Position numbers and translations under genes: made by a program
Notes under the pieces: model-generated
What the model was told of the DNA's origin: nothing
Database searches by the model: none
The model's input: the letters and a program-made list of their open reading frames with translations, nothing else
Shown: piece by piece, positions 43,740 to 51,744 of the stretch
Layout: every line of letters starts with the position of its first letter
Numbering within the stretch: position 1 is the first letter of the stretch
Assembly (NCBI GenBank): GCA_016704275.1
Contig: JADJAK010000001.1
Coordinates: forward strand, 372,001-436,000
Length of the DNA: 64,000 bases
Direction: 5' to 3'
Source of the DNA: Gemmatimonadota bacterium
GTDB lineage: Bacteria > Gemmatimonadota > Gemmatimonadetes > Gemmatimonadales > GWC2-71-9

Positions 43740-45817
43740 TCTATGCGGTCCTCCTGTTGGCTTCTCCGACGGCTCCGGCCACCGACTCTGCGGTCGTCGC
43801 CCGGCGTGTGGCCGCGTCGGCCCAGTTGGCGGCCCAGGAGTACCGGATCGGGGTTGTGGGCGGGAAGATCGTGGCGGCGGCAGAGGTCGAGGAGGCTCGG
43901 CTCTTCCTGAACGAAGCGATCCGCTCCGCGAAGCTGCTCCCCGCCATCGCCGCCGGACCGACCGTCGCTGGCCTCGAGCGGGCCCTGGGCTTCGTCGAGC
44001 GGACCGGCGCACCGGACTCCGTCGACCTTGCCGTCCGGCAGCTGACCGACGCGCTTGCCAGCAGCCTGCAGGTGGTGCTGGTCGAGATGCCGGAACGGAC
44101 ACCGTCGTTGGCGCGAGGCCGCGAGTTGTTTCAGCGCGAGTGTACGGCGTGCCACGGCGAGTTGGGCAAGGGCGACGGGGCCGCGGGCCGGGCGCTCAAG
44201 CCGCCGCCGCCGAGTCTGGCGGACCCCGCGGGCCTGATGGCCGCCACACCACTGAGCTACTACCAGCGCATCACGATGGGCGTCAACGGCACGGCGATGC
44301 CGGCCTTCGAGAGCCGCCTCCCGCTCGAGGATCGCTGGGCGCTGGCCGCCTACGCGTCGACGCTCCGCCAGGCCGCGCCGAGCGGCGTCGTGCCGGAACG
44401 GATGCAGACGTTCGCCGCCGTTGCGAAGCTGACCGACAGCGAGATTCTCGCGGCGCTCGGCGCTGGCGCCACACGCGGGGAACTCGCGGCCGTCCGGACC
44501 TTCCAGACGACCGACGACGAGACGGCGGTGATCGCCGGCGTCTTCGCGACGGTGCGGGGCAAGGTGTCGGAGTCCACCACCCTCGCAGGTCAGGGTCGTC
44601 ACACCGAGGCCGTGGCCGCGGCGTTCGATGCCTACCTCGCCTTCGAGAAGGTCGAGCGGGCGGTTCGCACTCGCGAGCCCGCACTCGCCACCCGGCTCGA
44701 GACGTCGTTCGCCACGTTGCGCGCCCGCGCCGGCGGCGGGGCCACCGTGGCGGAACTCGATGGTCTCGCACGCAGTCTCGCCGCCGAGCTGGAGCAGGCG
44801 GAACGCACCGTGAGCGACCAGGTCTCGCCGACCAACCTCTTTGTGCAGTCGTTGATGATCATGCTGCGCGAAGGGCTCGAGGCGATCCTGATCATCGGGG
44901 CGCTGATGGCCTTCCTGACACGCGTCGGGGCGGGGCATCGTCGCCGCGACATTCACATCGGCGTCGGCGCCGCGGTGGCCCTCTCGCTGCTCACGGCCGT
45001 GCTCCTCGAGACGGTGTTCGCACTTTCGCCGAGCAACCAGGAGACGATGGAAGGCTTCACGATGGTCGCGGCGGTCGGTGTGCTCTTCTACGTGAGCTAC
45101 TGGCTGTTGTCGAAGATGGAACTGCAGAAGTGGAACGCCTTCGTCAAGGACAAGATGCAGGAGGCCGTCTCGGGCGGTTCCGTCTTCGCGCTCGCCTCGG
45201 CGGCGTTCCTGGCGGTCTATCGTGAAGGCTTCGAGACGGTGCTCTTCTACAAGGCGCTCTTCCTCTCCGGCGGGACCGGCTCGTTCGCGCCGGTGGTGCT
45301 GGGCATCGGTGTCGGCAGCGTCGTGCTGGCGATCGTGTACGTCGCGATCAATCGGTACGGCGTGCGGCTCCCGCTGAAGCCCTTCTTCGCGGTGACGTCG
45401 GCGTTCCTCTACTACACCGCGTTCGTCTTTGCCGGCAAGGCCGTTGCCGAGTTGCAGGCCGGCGACACGCTCCCGACCACCATGCTGATCGGCTGGCCGC
45501 GGTTGCCGGCGCTTGGGATCTACCCGACGGTGGAATCGATGCTGGCGCAGGGCGCGCTGGCACTGCTCGCCGTCGTCGCGCTCGGCTGGGTGTTCCTGGT
45601 ACAGCGCCCGCGCGATGCCAGGCGCTACGCTGCGGCCGCCGAGGCACCGCCCGAGCCGCAGCCCGATCCGATGCGCGGCTCGGTGGCGGATGGGCCCGGT
45701 GTCGAGAAGGCCGTGCTGCGGTCGCTGGAGCGGATGGAAGGGGACCTGGCGGCGATTCGCGGCGAGGTGGAGCGGTTGAAGCAGACGGTGGTCGATGCGG
45801 CCGTTGAAAAGTCGTAG
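43730..45817 (+). CDS. FTR1-family iron permease fused to a cytochrome c domain
   Basis: 695 residues from the ATG at 43730; a longer TTG-started ORF from 43667 is unlikely. The N-terminal region is exported and holds one class I cytochrome c heme site, C-T-A-C-H (about residues 137-141), with a later Met in GTAMPAFESRL as probable axial ligand. From about residue 370 it has seven hydrophobic helices and two iron-coordinating R-E-G-x-E motifs, LREGLEAILIIGALMAF and YREGFETVLFYKALF, the hallmark of FTR1. It ends in a short coiled coil. The cytochrome part may oxidise Fe(II) to Fe(III) for transport. The stop TAG lies within the next repeat. Confidence 0.92.
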   Translation: MNLIYAVLLLASPTAPATDSAVVARRVAASAQLAAQEYRIGVVGGKIVAAAEVEEARLFLNEAIRSAKLLPAIAAGPTVAGLERALGFVERTGAPDSVDLAVRQLTDALASSLQVVLVEMPERTPSLARGRELFQRECTACHGELGKGDGAAGRALKPPPPSLADPAGLMAATPLSYYQRITMGVNGTAMPAFESRLPLEDRWALAAYASTLRQAAPSGVVPERMQTFAAVAKLTDSEILAALGAGATRGELAAVRTFQTTDDETAVIAGVFATVRGKVSESTTLAGQGRHTEAVAAAFDAYLAFEKVERAVRTREPALATRLETSFATLRARAGGGATVAELDGLARSLAAELEQAERTVSDQVSPTNLFVQSLMIMLREGLEAILIIGALMAFLTRVGAGHRRRDIHIGVGAAVALSLLTAVLLETVFALSPSNQETMEGFTMVAAVGVLFYVSYWLLSKMELQKWNAFVKDKMQEAVSGGSVFALASAAFLAVYREGFETVLFYKALFLSGGTGSFAPVVLGIGVGSVVLAIVYVAINRYGVRLPLKPFFAVTSAFLYYTAFVFAGKAVAELQAGDTLPTTMLIGWPRLPALGIYPTVESMLAQGALALLAVVALGWVFLVQRPRDARRYAAAAEAPPEPQPDPMRGSVADGPGVEKAVLRSLERMEGDLAAIRGEVERLKQTVVDAAVEKS

Positions 45818-45871
45818 GTCGTAAGTCGTAGGTCGTAGGTCGCATTGATCTACGACCTATCACCTATGACG
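45811..45871. repeat. GTCGTAGGTC short-unit inverted repeat
   Basis: GTCGTAGGTCGTAAGTCGTA followed by GGTCGTAGGTCGC is four copies of GTCGTAGG/A. After TTGAT, the inverted unit CTACGACCTATCACCTATGACG follows as two stretches. It begins within the last codons of the iron-permease gene, supplies its TAG stop, and could fold into a hairpin just before the terminator. Confidence 0.82.
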
Positions 45872-45872
45872 T

Positions 45873-45917
45873 CCAAACAAAATCGCCCGGCCAACTCGGC
45901 CGGGCGATTCTGTTTGG
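45873..45917. terminator. Strong bidirectional terminator hairpin
   Basis: A 20-base-pair stem with one mismatch (left arm 45873-45892, right arm 45898-45917, core AATCGCCCGGCC / GGCCGGGCGATT) has a five-base loop. Read on the minus strand it is followed by TTTTGTTT, a good U-tract that would end the candidate RNA from 46024. Read on the plus strand TTCTGTTT follows, which would end the iron-permease transcript. Confidence 0.88.
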
Positions 45918-46024
45918 GAGGTCCTAGAGCGCCCCCTGAGTTTACGAAGACGAACAGATGTGTTCGCTTCACCCTTCTTCGCCCTAGGACTTTCTCGTTG
46001 TGACGTCACCAGCAACGCCATCGT
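45873..46024 (-). ncRNA. Candidate structured small RNA (about 150 nt), family unknown
   Basis: No ORF fits here, yet the segment has its own promoter (46031-46059) and a strong terminator, both reading leftward. Pairings visible in the sequence are a 7-base closing stem (45984-45990 with 45921-45927, GUCCUAG/CUAGGAC) and an inner 6-base stem CGAAGA/UCUUCG (45976-45981 with 45945-45950). An apical stem CGAACA/UGUUCG (45961-45966 with 45951-45956) has a CAUC loop. A 5' hairpin lies around GTGACGTCAC at about 46000-46009. A 17-nt strand (UAAACUCAGGGGGCGCU) is left unpaired on one side. It does not match tRNA, tmRNA, SRP RNA, RNase P or 6S RNA as I know them. Confidence 0.6.
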
Positions 46025-46030
46025 GGACAC

Positions 46031-46059
46031 ACGTTACGCATCTTCGGGAAAGCTGTCAA
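46031..46059 (-). promoter_or_regulatory. Sigma-70-type promoter for the candidate small RNA
   Basis: On the minus strand TTGACA (46054-46059) and TAACGT (46031-46036) are separated by exactly 17 bases, with the -35 only 12 bases beyond the lgt stop. Transcription would start near 46024 and run to the terminator at about 45873. The match to the consensus is among the best in the window. Confidence 0.7.
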
Positions 46060-46070
46060 TAGTGCGGGAA

Positions 46071-46928
46071 TCACGTGTTTTGAGATCCCTTTTCCAACCA
46101 AATTCCGGGTGAAATTGTCCCCTTTTTGCTCAACATCGCGATGAGTGCGCCACCACTGATGATCAGCACGATCGACGTCAACTGCGCGAGGGTGAAGACA
46201 CCGAAGATGCGATCATCCTTCGCGCGAAGAATTTCGACGATGAAGCGCTCGACGCCCGCGAAGACGAGATACGCCCCGAAGAGCCACCCGGTCCCGCGCG
46301 GCGACAACCGCCACCGCCAGAGCACCGCGAAGGCGATCAACATCAACGTCACTTCGTAGAGCTGGGTGGGGTGGACGGCGAGGATCGCGTCCGGCGCGGT
46401 GCCTGCCGGGAGCGTCACGCCGAACTGCGCTGCGAGGGTCGAGGCGCGCGTGGCGGGCTCTCCGTCCGGGAAGGCGACCGCCCACGGCAGCGTCGTGGGG
46501 CGGCCGTAGTCATCGCCCACGACGTAGCAGCCGACGCGGCCGACGGCATAGCCCGCCGCCAAGGCGGGCGCGACGAGGTGCATCGTCCAGCGGATCGGCA
46601 CCTTGCGCCACCATCCCATGAAGATCACGCCCAGGGTGCCGCCGACGAAGCCGCCATACCACACGAGCCCGCCACGCGAGAGGAGGGCGTCCGCCCCGAA
46701 CAGTGCCACGTACCAGAGCTTCGCGCCGATGATCCCGCCGATCACGGCGCCCATGACGATGTCGCCGGCGTAGTCCGGCTTGAATCCGAGTCGCCGCCCC
46801 TCCTGGTCGGCGATCCACGCCGCGGTCAGGAAGGCAAGCATCATCAACAGGCCGAAGCCGGTGATCTCGAACGGCCCTCGGCCGAAGAGCGGACCGACAG
46901 AAAACTTGAGCGGATAGGCGTTGGTCAT
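46071..46928 (-). CDS. lgt: Phosphatidylglycerol-prolipoprotein diacylglyceryl transferase
   Basis: 285 residues with seven hydrophobic helices. Lgt attaches diacylglyceryl to the lipobox Cys of prolipoproteins, the first step of lipoprotein maturation. The signature G-R-x-G-C-Y-V-x-G-D-x-Y-G appears in AVGRVGCYVVGDDYGRPT with the essential Arg, and HPTQLYEVTLMLIAFAVL and GVERFIVEILRAKDDR are also conserved. Several lipoproteins in this window would be its substrates. It is the last gene of the long leftward operon and overlaps tsaD by 4 bases. Confidence 0.95.
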   Translation of the reverse strand: MTNAYPLKFSVGPLFGRGPFEITGFGLLMMLAFLTAAWIADQEGRRLGFKPDYAGDIVMGAVIGGIIGAKLWYVALFGADALLSRGGLVWYGGFVGGTLGVIFMGWWRKVPIRWTMHLVAPALAAGYAVGRVGCYVVGDDYGRPTTLPWAVAFPDGEPATRASTLAAQFGVTLPAGTAPDAILAVHPTQLYEVTLMLIAFAVLWRWRLSPRGTGWLFGAYLVFAGVERFIVEILRAKDDRIFGVFTLAQLTSIVLIISGGALIAMLSKKGTISPGIWLEKGSQNT

Positions 46929-47968
46929 GGTGTGGTTCCGGCCGGGGGGATGAGTCCCGGGAGGGGGAAGGTGTCGCGTGCCTCAAGGTCGTAGAGGTGC
47001 CGTTCGCCGGCGACCAGGCGCCACGCACCGGCCGCTCCGATCATCGCGGCGTTGTCGGTGTTGAGCCGGGGCGAGGCCACCGACACATGGGCGATGCCTT
47101 CGGTCGCGCGGCGCAGGGCGTCGGCCAGCGTGCGATTGCAGGCCACGCCCCCACCGAGCACGATCAGCTCGCGCCCGAATTCCTTGGCGGCCGCGACCGT
47201 CTTGCTCACCATCACCTCGATGGCGGCGTCCTGGAAGCCGCGCGCGATGTGCGCGCGATCGGCCTCGAGGTCGGGGCTCTGCTGCACTGCGCGCAGCACG
47301 GCCGTCTTGAGGCCGCTGAAGGAAAAGGCAAAGCGATCGGCGTGGGCGACGCCCTTGAGGAGCGGGCGTGGGAAGCGGAAGCGCGTCGGATCGCCCGTGG
47401 CGGCGAGCTTCTCGATCGCGGCGCCCGCCGGGTAGTCCAGCCCGAGAAGGGCGCCCACCTTGTCGAACGCCTCGCCGGCCGCATCGTCGCGCGTCTCGCC
47501 GATCTGGTGATACTCGCCCCAGGCGGGCACATCGAGCAGCAGGGTGTGCCCGCCACTGACGAGGAGCGCCGTGAAGGGCGGTGCGGCCATCGGGTCCTCA
47601 AGCGTCGGCGCAAAGAGATGGCCCTCGAGGTGATGCACGCCGACGAGTGGCAGCTGTTCATGCCAGGCCACCGTCTTGGCCCACGTGACGCCGACGAGCA
47701 GCGCGCCGAGGAGTCCCGGCCCTGACGTGACGGCGATCCCGTCGATCTCCTGCAGCGTGATCCCCGCCTCGGCAAGCGCCTGCTCCACCACCGGGCCGAG
47801 CATCGAAAGGTGCGCGCGCGACGCGAGCTCCGGCACCACGCCGCCGAAGATGCGGTGGACATCCTGCGAGAGGATCGCCAGCCCGGCCAGCGTGGTCACT
47901 CCGCCTTCACGCTGCACGACGGCGGCGGAGGTTTCGTCACACGAGGTCTCCAGGGCCAGGACGCGCAA
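46925..47968 (-). CDS. tsaD: tRNA N6-threonylcarbamoyladenosine transferase
   Basis: 347 residues from a TTG at 47968, one base after the upstream stop. TsaD transfers the threonylcarbamoyl group to A37 of ANN-decoding tRNAs. Seen are LALETSCDETSAAVV, the metal-binding H-x-x-x-H in VGVHHLEGHLFA, LLVSGGHTLLL, GEAFDKVGALLGLDYPAG, IVLGGGVACNR and LNTDNAAMIGAAG. tsaB, tsaC and tsaE are not in this window. Confidence 0.95.
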   Translation of the reverse strand: MRVLALETSCDETSAAVVQREGGVTTLAGLAILSQDVHRIFGGVVPELASRAHLSMLGPVVEQALAEAGITLQEIDGIAVTSGPGLLGALLVGVTWAKTVAWHEQLPLVGVHHLEGHLFAPTLEDPMAAPPFTALLVSGGHTLLLDVPAWGEYHQIGETRDDAAGEAFDKVGALLGLDYPAGAAIEKLAATGDPTRFRFPRPLLKGVAHADRFAFSFSGLKTAVLRAVQQSPDLEADRAHIARGFQDAAIEVMVSKTVAAAKEFGRELIVLGGGVACNRTLADALRRATEGIAHVSVASPRLNTDNAAMIGAAGAWRLVAGERHLYDLEARDTFPLPGLIPPAGTTP

Positions 47969-47969
47969 C

Positions 47970-48518
47970 CTACTCCCCCTCGTCGAGGAGGGCCTCGATC
48001 CGCGCGCGATTCTCCGCGGACATCCACTCCTCCGCGCCGAGCGCCACCCACTTGACCCGGCCGTCACGGCCGATGAGGACGCTGTGCGGCAGCCCGATGG
48101 CCTGGAAGATCTCCTGACTCCGATTGCTACGGTCTTGCAGCAGATCAAAAGTGAGACCGAGCTCGGTGGCGAAGGTCCGGAGCGGTGCAGCATCGCCCTC
48201 GTCGAGGGAGACCGCGGCCACCCGAAATCCACGGGCCGCATAGGTGCTATACGCCGCCTGCATCGACGGCATCTCCTTGCGGCAGGGGCCGCACCATGTG
48301 GCCCAGAGATTCACCAGCACGACCTTGCCGGCGTACGCCGTGCGGAGGCCGATGGAATCGCCCTGCGTGACGCGCTCGACACGGAAGTCGGGCGCGCGGT
48401 CCCCAACGTGGGCACCTTCGGGTGGTGTGGCATAGCGCGTCAGGGCCCACGCGCCGAGTCCGAGGCCGCCGGCGACCAGCAGCACCGCGGCCCAGGTGGA
48501 GGACGGCGATCGGCTCAC
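47970..48518 (-). CDS. TlpA-like membrane-anchored thioredoxin (second copy)
   Basis: 182 residues from the GTG that overlaps the preceding stop (GTGA). A single N-terminal helix (TWAAVLLVAGGLGLGAWAL) is an uncleaved anchor or signal. The thioredoxin fold has the reactive W-C-G-P-C in VVLVNLWATWCGPCRKEMPSM, and the cis-Pro region is IGLPHSVLIGRDG. Such periplasmic reductases keep cytochrome c apoproteins or other proteins reduced. It follows a paralogue directly, sharing the RxPDF start and overall plan. Confidence 0.88.
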   Translation of the reverse strand: MSRSPSSTWAAVLLVAGGLGLGAWALTRYATPPEGAHVGDRAPDFRVERVTQGDSIGLRTAYAGKVVLVNLWATWCGPCRKEMPSMQAAYSTYAARGFRVAAVSLDEGDAAPLRTFATELGLTFDLLQDRSNRSQEIFQAIGLPHSVLIGRDGRVKWVALGAEEWMSAENRARIEALLDEGE

Positions 48519-49057
48519 TCCGAGCCGCTCGTCGGCTCGCTGAGGAGCTGCTCGATGATCTTCCGGTTGCCCGGCGAGGCCCACGGGTGCGAACCGTACA
48601 CGATGCGCACGAAGCGGCCGTCGCGCGCGATCAGGTAGCTCTGCGGCACCTTCGGCGACTGGTACAACTCCTGGATGGTGCCTTCGGGATCCTGCAGAAT
48701 GTCGAACGTCACATGGAACTCATCCATGAACTTCATGACATCGGCTGCGGCGCCCTTGTCCACCGACACCGCCGCGATCCGGAGCCCCCTCGGCTGCAGC
48801 GCCCGGTAGAGCGAGTCGAGCGCGGGGATCTCCTCGCGACACGGGCCGCACCAGGTGGCCCAGATGTTCACCAGCGTGACCTTCCCGCGGTACTCGGCGT
48901 GGAGCGACACCGGCGTGTTGGTCGCCAGGTTCGTCACCGTGAAGTCCGGCGCGGTCGCGCCCACCTCGATGCGGGGCGGTGCGTTGCGCACCATGAGCGT
49001 GGTGCCGATGCCGATGGCGGCCACCACGCCGATCACCACGAACCATTGCCGATTCAT
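48515..49057 (-). CDS. TlpA-like membrane-anchored thioredoxin (first copy)
   Basis: 180 residues; the ATG overlaps the rpe stop (ATGA). An N-terminal helix (WFVVIGVVAAIGIGTTLMV) precedes a thioredoxin domain with APDFTVTNLATNTPVSL, the active site W-C-G-P-C in LVNIWATWCGPCREEIPALD, and SPKVPQSYLIARDG with the cis-Pro. It is similar throughout to the following gene, indicating tandem duplication. Cytochrome c maturation is the usual role, and the window contains a cytochrome c domain in the iron permease. Confidence 0.88.
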   Translation of the reverse strand: MNRQWFVVIGVVAAIGIGTTLMVRNAPPRIEVGATAPDFTVTNLATNTPVSLHAEYRGKVTLVNIWATWCGPCREEIPALDSLYRALQPRGLRIAAVSVDKGAAADVMKFMDEFHVTFDILQDPEGTIQELYQSPKVPQSYLIARDGRFVRIVYGSHPWASPGNRKIIEQLLSEPTSGSE

Positions 49058-49728
49058 GACCCCTCCGTGCCGTCGGCGGCTCGGTGCAGTGCCCGCACGG
49101 CCCCCGCAATGTCGGGTTGCCCGAAGACGGCCGTGCCGGCCACGAAGGTGTCGGCGCCCGCCTGGACGGCCGCGCGGATCGTCTTGGTCGTGATGCCGCC
49201 ATCCACCTCGAGGATCACGTCCTGGCGGCCATGGCGATCGAGCAGTTCCCGCACGCGGCGGATCTTCCCTGTGGACGCCGGCAGGTAGCCCTGCCCGCCG
49301 AAGCCGGGGTTCACCGACATGATCAGCACGAGGTCGAGGTCGTCGATGACTTCCTCGAGGCACGACACGGAGGTCGACGGGTTGAGCACCAGCCCCGCCT
49401 TCATGCCGCGCTCGCGTGCCGCGGCCAGGTGACGCTGCACGTGGATCGTCGACTCCGGATGGAAGGCGAAGACCGCGGCGCCCAGCTCGGCGTACTCGGC
49501 GAGGTACTGTTCCGGCTTCTCGACCATGAGGTGCACGTCGATCGGCAGGGTGCTGAGCTTGCGCAGGGCGCGGATCATCGGCGCGCCGAAGGTCAGGTTC
49601 GGGACGAAGTGGCCGTCCATCACGTCGACGTGCAACCAGGCTGCGCCGCCCACCTCGGCCTCGGCGATCTGCTCGCGCAGGCGACCCAGGTCGCAGCTCA
49701 GCACACTCGGGGCAATTTGAATGTTCAC
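49054..49728 (-). CDS. rpe: Ribulose-phosphate 3-epimerase
   Basis: 224 residues forming a TIM barrel that interconverts ribulose-5-phosphate and xylulose-5-phosphate in the pentose phosphate pathway. Conserved elements are IAPSVLSCDLGRL, the metal and catalytic Asp in LHVDVMDGHFVPNLTFG, DVHLMVEKPE, LIMSVNPGFGGQGY, and LEVDGGITTKTIRA with the second catalytic Asp. It overlaps the PASTA gene and the TlpA gene by 4 bases each. Confidence 0.96.
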   Translation of the reverse strand: MNIQIAPSVLSCDLGRLREQIAEAEVGGAAWLHVDVMDGHFVPNLTFGAPMIRALRKLSTLPIDVHLMVEKPEQYLAEYAELGAAVFAFHPESTIHVQRHLAAARERGMKAGLVLNPSTSVSCLEEVIDDLDLVLIMSVNPGFGGQGYLPASTGKIRRVRELLDRHGRQDVILEVDGGITTKTIRAAVQAGADTFVAGTAVFGQPDIAGAVRALHRAADGTEGS

Positions 49729-50447
49729 TCCATCGCTCCACTCACGGACAGCGCGATCGGCTGTCCTTTGGTGACTAGTGTACCAACGGCTGGTGTCTGT
49801 GCGACCACCGTGCCCGGCGCTCCCTCGAACCGCTGCGTCAGGGTGCCAACCGTCAAGCCGACAGCGGCGAGCCGATCGCGTGCACCATCCAGCGTCAGCC
49901 CCACGACATTCGGCACGGCGATGATCGGGGCTCCGCGGCTCACGCTCAGCGTCACCGACTGGCCGAGTCGTGCGGCGACGCCGCTCCCCGGGGTGGTGCC
50001 GACGACGGTGCCCACCTCGGCGCTGCTCGGCACCGTGTCCAGCGCGCCGGGTGTCAATCCCGCTGCGCGCAGCACGGCGGTCGCGAGGGCGAGGTCATAC
50101 CCTTCCAGGTCGGGAATCGCGATCGGCGGCGCGCCACCGCTCAGTGCCAATCGAACCAGCGCTCCTTGCGGCAGGATGGTGCCCGGCGCCGGCGACTGCC
50201 ACGCGACGCTGCCGTTCGGCGCCTCACCATCAGCCACGGTATCCACCACTCGGCCGCGCAGCGATTGCGCCGTGAGTCTGGCCATCGCCTCGGCGAGCTC
50301 GAGGCCGCGCAGCGCGGGGACTTCCTCCCGCTCCGGCACCAGACGCGCAGGGTACAACACGCAGGTCGACCAATATCCCGCCACCGCGGCCACGAAGAGG
50401 ATCAGGCCGAGGCCGAACGTGGGGCGTCGTCGCCAGCCGTCGTTCAT
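49725..50447 (-). CDS. Membrane-anchored protein with three PASTA domains
   Basis: 240 residues. One N-terminal membrane helix (FGLGLILFVAAVAGYWSTCV) anchors three PASTA domains of about 65 residues, ending at QSPAPGTILPQGALVRLALS, TTPGSGVAARLGQSVTLSVS and QTPAVGTLVTKGQPIALSVS. PASTA modules bind peptidoglycan or lipid II and normally form the outside part of PknB-type kinases or PBPs; here no kinase or PBP domain is attached. It may be an envelope sensor or spacer protein. It overlaps rsmB by 4 bases. Confidence 0.9.
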   Translation of the reverse strand: MNDGWRRRPTFGLGLILFVAAVAGYWSTCVLYPARLVPEREEVPALRGLELAEAMARLTAQSLRGRVVDTVADGEAPNGSVAWQSPAPGTILPQGALVRLALSGGAPPIAIPDLEGYDLALATAVLRAAGLTPGALDTVPSSAEVGTVVGTTPGSGVAARLGQSVTLSVSRGAPIIAVPNVVGLTLDGARDRLAAVGLTVGTLTQRFEGAPGTVVAQTPAVGTLVTKGQPIALSVSGAME

Positions 50448-51694
50448 GCCGTGCGCACCATCCTCGCGGCGAAGGCGCCGTCCATGCCGTGGCGCTGTGG
50501 CAGGAGCAGCAGGTCACCAGCCGGGGTGAGCAGGTCGGCCGCAAATCCCGGTGGTGGCTGCCGCCGGAACTCCGGGTGCCGCCCCAGGAAGGCGTCAATC
50601 TGCAGCTCGTCCTCCTCAGGCTCGAGCGAGCACGTAGCGTAAGCTAGCACCCCGCCAACGGCCACCCGATCGGCGGCGGCATCAAGCAGCTGCCGCTGTT
50701 CGGCGGCCAGGCGTTCCAGGGCGCCCTCGCGGACCCGGAGCCGGGCGTCGGGGTGCCGGGCAAAGGTCCCGGTCCCCAAACAGGGCGCGTCCAGCAGGTA
50801 GGCCATGACCGGTCGGATCGGCGGATGGAGGGCGTCTGCCATGATCACGTATTCGTGGCCAAGCCCGGCGCGGAGGAGGTTTTCCCGCAGGCGCGGGACC
50901 CGACGGCGCCCGAGATCGGCGGCGATCACCCGCGCCGCGTGCCGCGTGAGCCCGAGGGTCTTGCCGCCGGGGGCCGCACAGGCGTCGAAGATCGCCGCCC
51001 CCTCGCCGAAGGCGCAGAAGCGGACCACCAGTGCCTGAGCCGGGTCCTGGACGAAGAAATCGCCCGCGTCATAGCCCGGCAGCTGGGTTGGCCGCGTCTC
51101 GTCCACCACCAGGCCGGCTTCGAACGGCGCGGGGAAGGAGGCGATTCCGGCGTCGGCAAAGAGCCGCGCCAGGTCGCCCTGCGTCACGCGGGCGGCCTGG
51201 ACCACCAGCGGCGGATGGCTGTTGTTCCACTCGAGGAGCCCCTCGGTGTCGTCCACCCCGAAGCGGGCAATCCACCGGGCCACCAACCACGCCGGATGCG
51301 ACCACGCCTCGGAGAGCCGGCCGACGTCATCGCGAATCGGGTCGGCGGTGACCTCGCGCCCCACGGCGGCGACCTTCCGGAGAATCGCGTTGACGAAGCC
51401 GCGGAGTCGCTCGCCGGCGACTTCCCCCGCGAGGTCCACCGAGGTCGCGACCGCCGCGTGCGGCGGGACGCGGTCGAGGTGGCGCAGTTGATAGGCGCCG
51501 AGTCGCAGCACCTCGAGGCTGGGGCCGTCGACCGAGTTGAGGCCGCGCTTGATGAAGGTCGCGAGCAGCGCGTCGAGGGAGGCGGCCTGCCGGAGCACCC
51601 CGGCGGCGAGCTCGTGGGCGAGTCGGCGATCGACTTCGGGCAGGGTGCCGAGGCCGCGCGTGAGGGCGGTGTCGAATGGCACGCCGCGCCGCAC
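50444..51694 (-). CDS. rsmB: 16S rRNA (cytosine-C5)-methyltransferase RsmB
   Basis: 416 residues from the GTG at 51694. RsmB methylates C967 of 16S rRNA. An N-terminal NusB-like helical domain precedes the SAM domain with motif I DACAAPGGKTLGL, the Pro-Cys motif LLDAPCLGTGTFARHPD and the catalytic Cys in LAYATCSLEPEEDEL. The frame continues upstream of the GTG with a conserved-looking helix (TDRGLAPRRAALGILAA) to a CTG at 51748 that overlaps the thiG stop (CTGA). The CTG is probably the real start, giving 434 residues. Confidence 0.94.
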   Translation of the reverse strand: MRRGVPFDTALTRGLGTLPEVDRRLAHELAAGVLRQAASLDALLATFIKRGLNSVDGPSLEVLRLGAYQLRHLDRVPPHAAVATSVDLAGEVAGERLRGFVNAILRKVAAVGREVTADPIRDDVGRLSEAWSHPAWLVARWIARFGVDDTEGLLEWNNSHPPLVVQAARVTQGDLARLFADAGIASFPAPFEAGLVVDETRPTQLPGYDAGDFFVQDPAQALVVRFCAFGEGAAIFDACAAPGGKTLGLTRHAARVIAADLGRRRVPRLRENLLRAGLGHEYVIMADALHPPIRPVMAYLLDAPCLGTGTFARHPDARLRVREGALERLAAEQRQLLDAAADRVAVGGVLAYATCSLEPEEDELQIDAFLGRHPEFRRQPPPGFAADLLTPAGDLLLLPQRHGMDGAFAARMVRTA

Positions 51695-51744
51695 CGCGGC
51701 GAGGATGCCGAGTGCAGCGCGACGAGGAGCGAGGCCGCGGTCGG

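Noticed and set aside
45918..46024. tRNA, tmRNA or RNase P RNA in the structured segment
   Set aside because: No cloverleaf or CCA end, no tmRNA tag-like frame, and the segment is too short for RNase P. The GAGAAAGTCC resemblance to RNase P is isolated.
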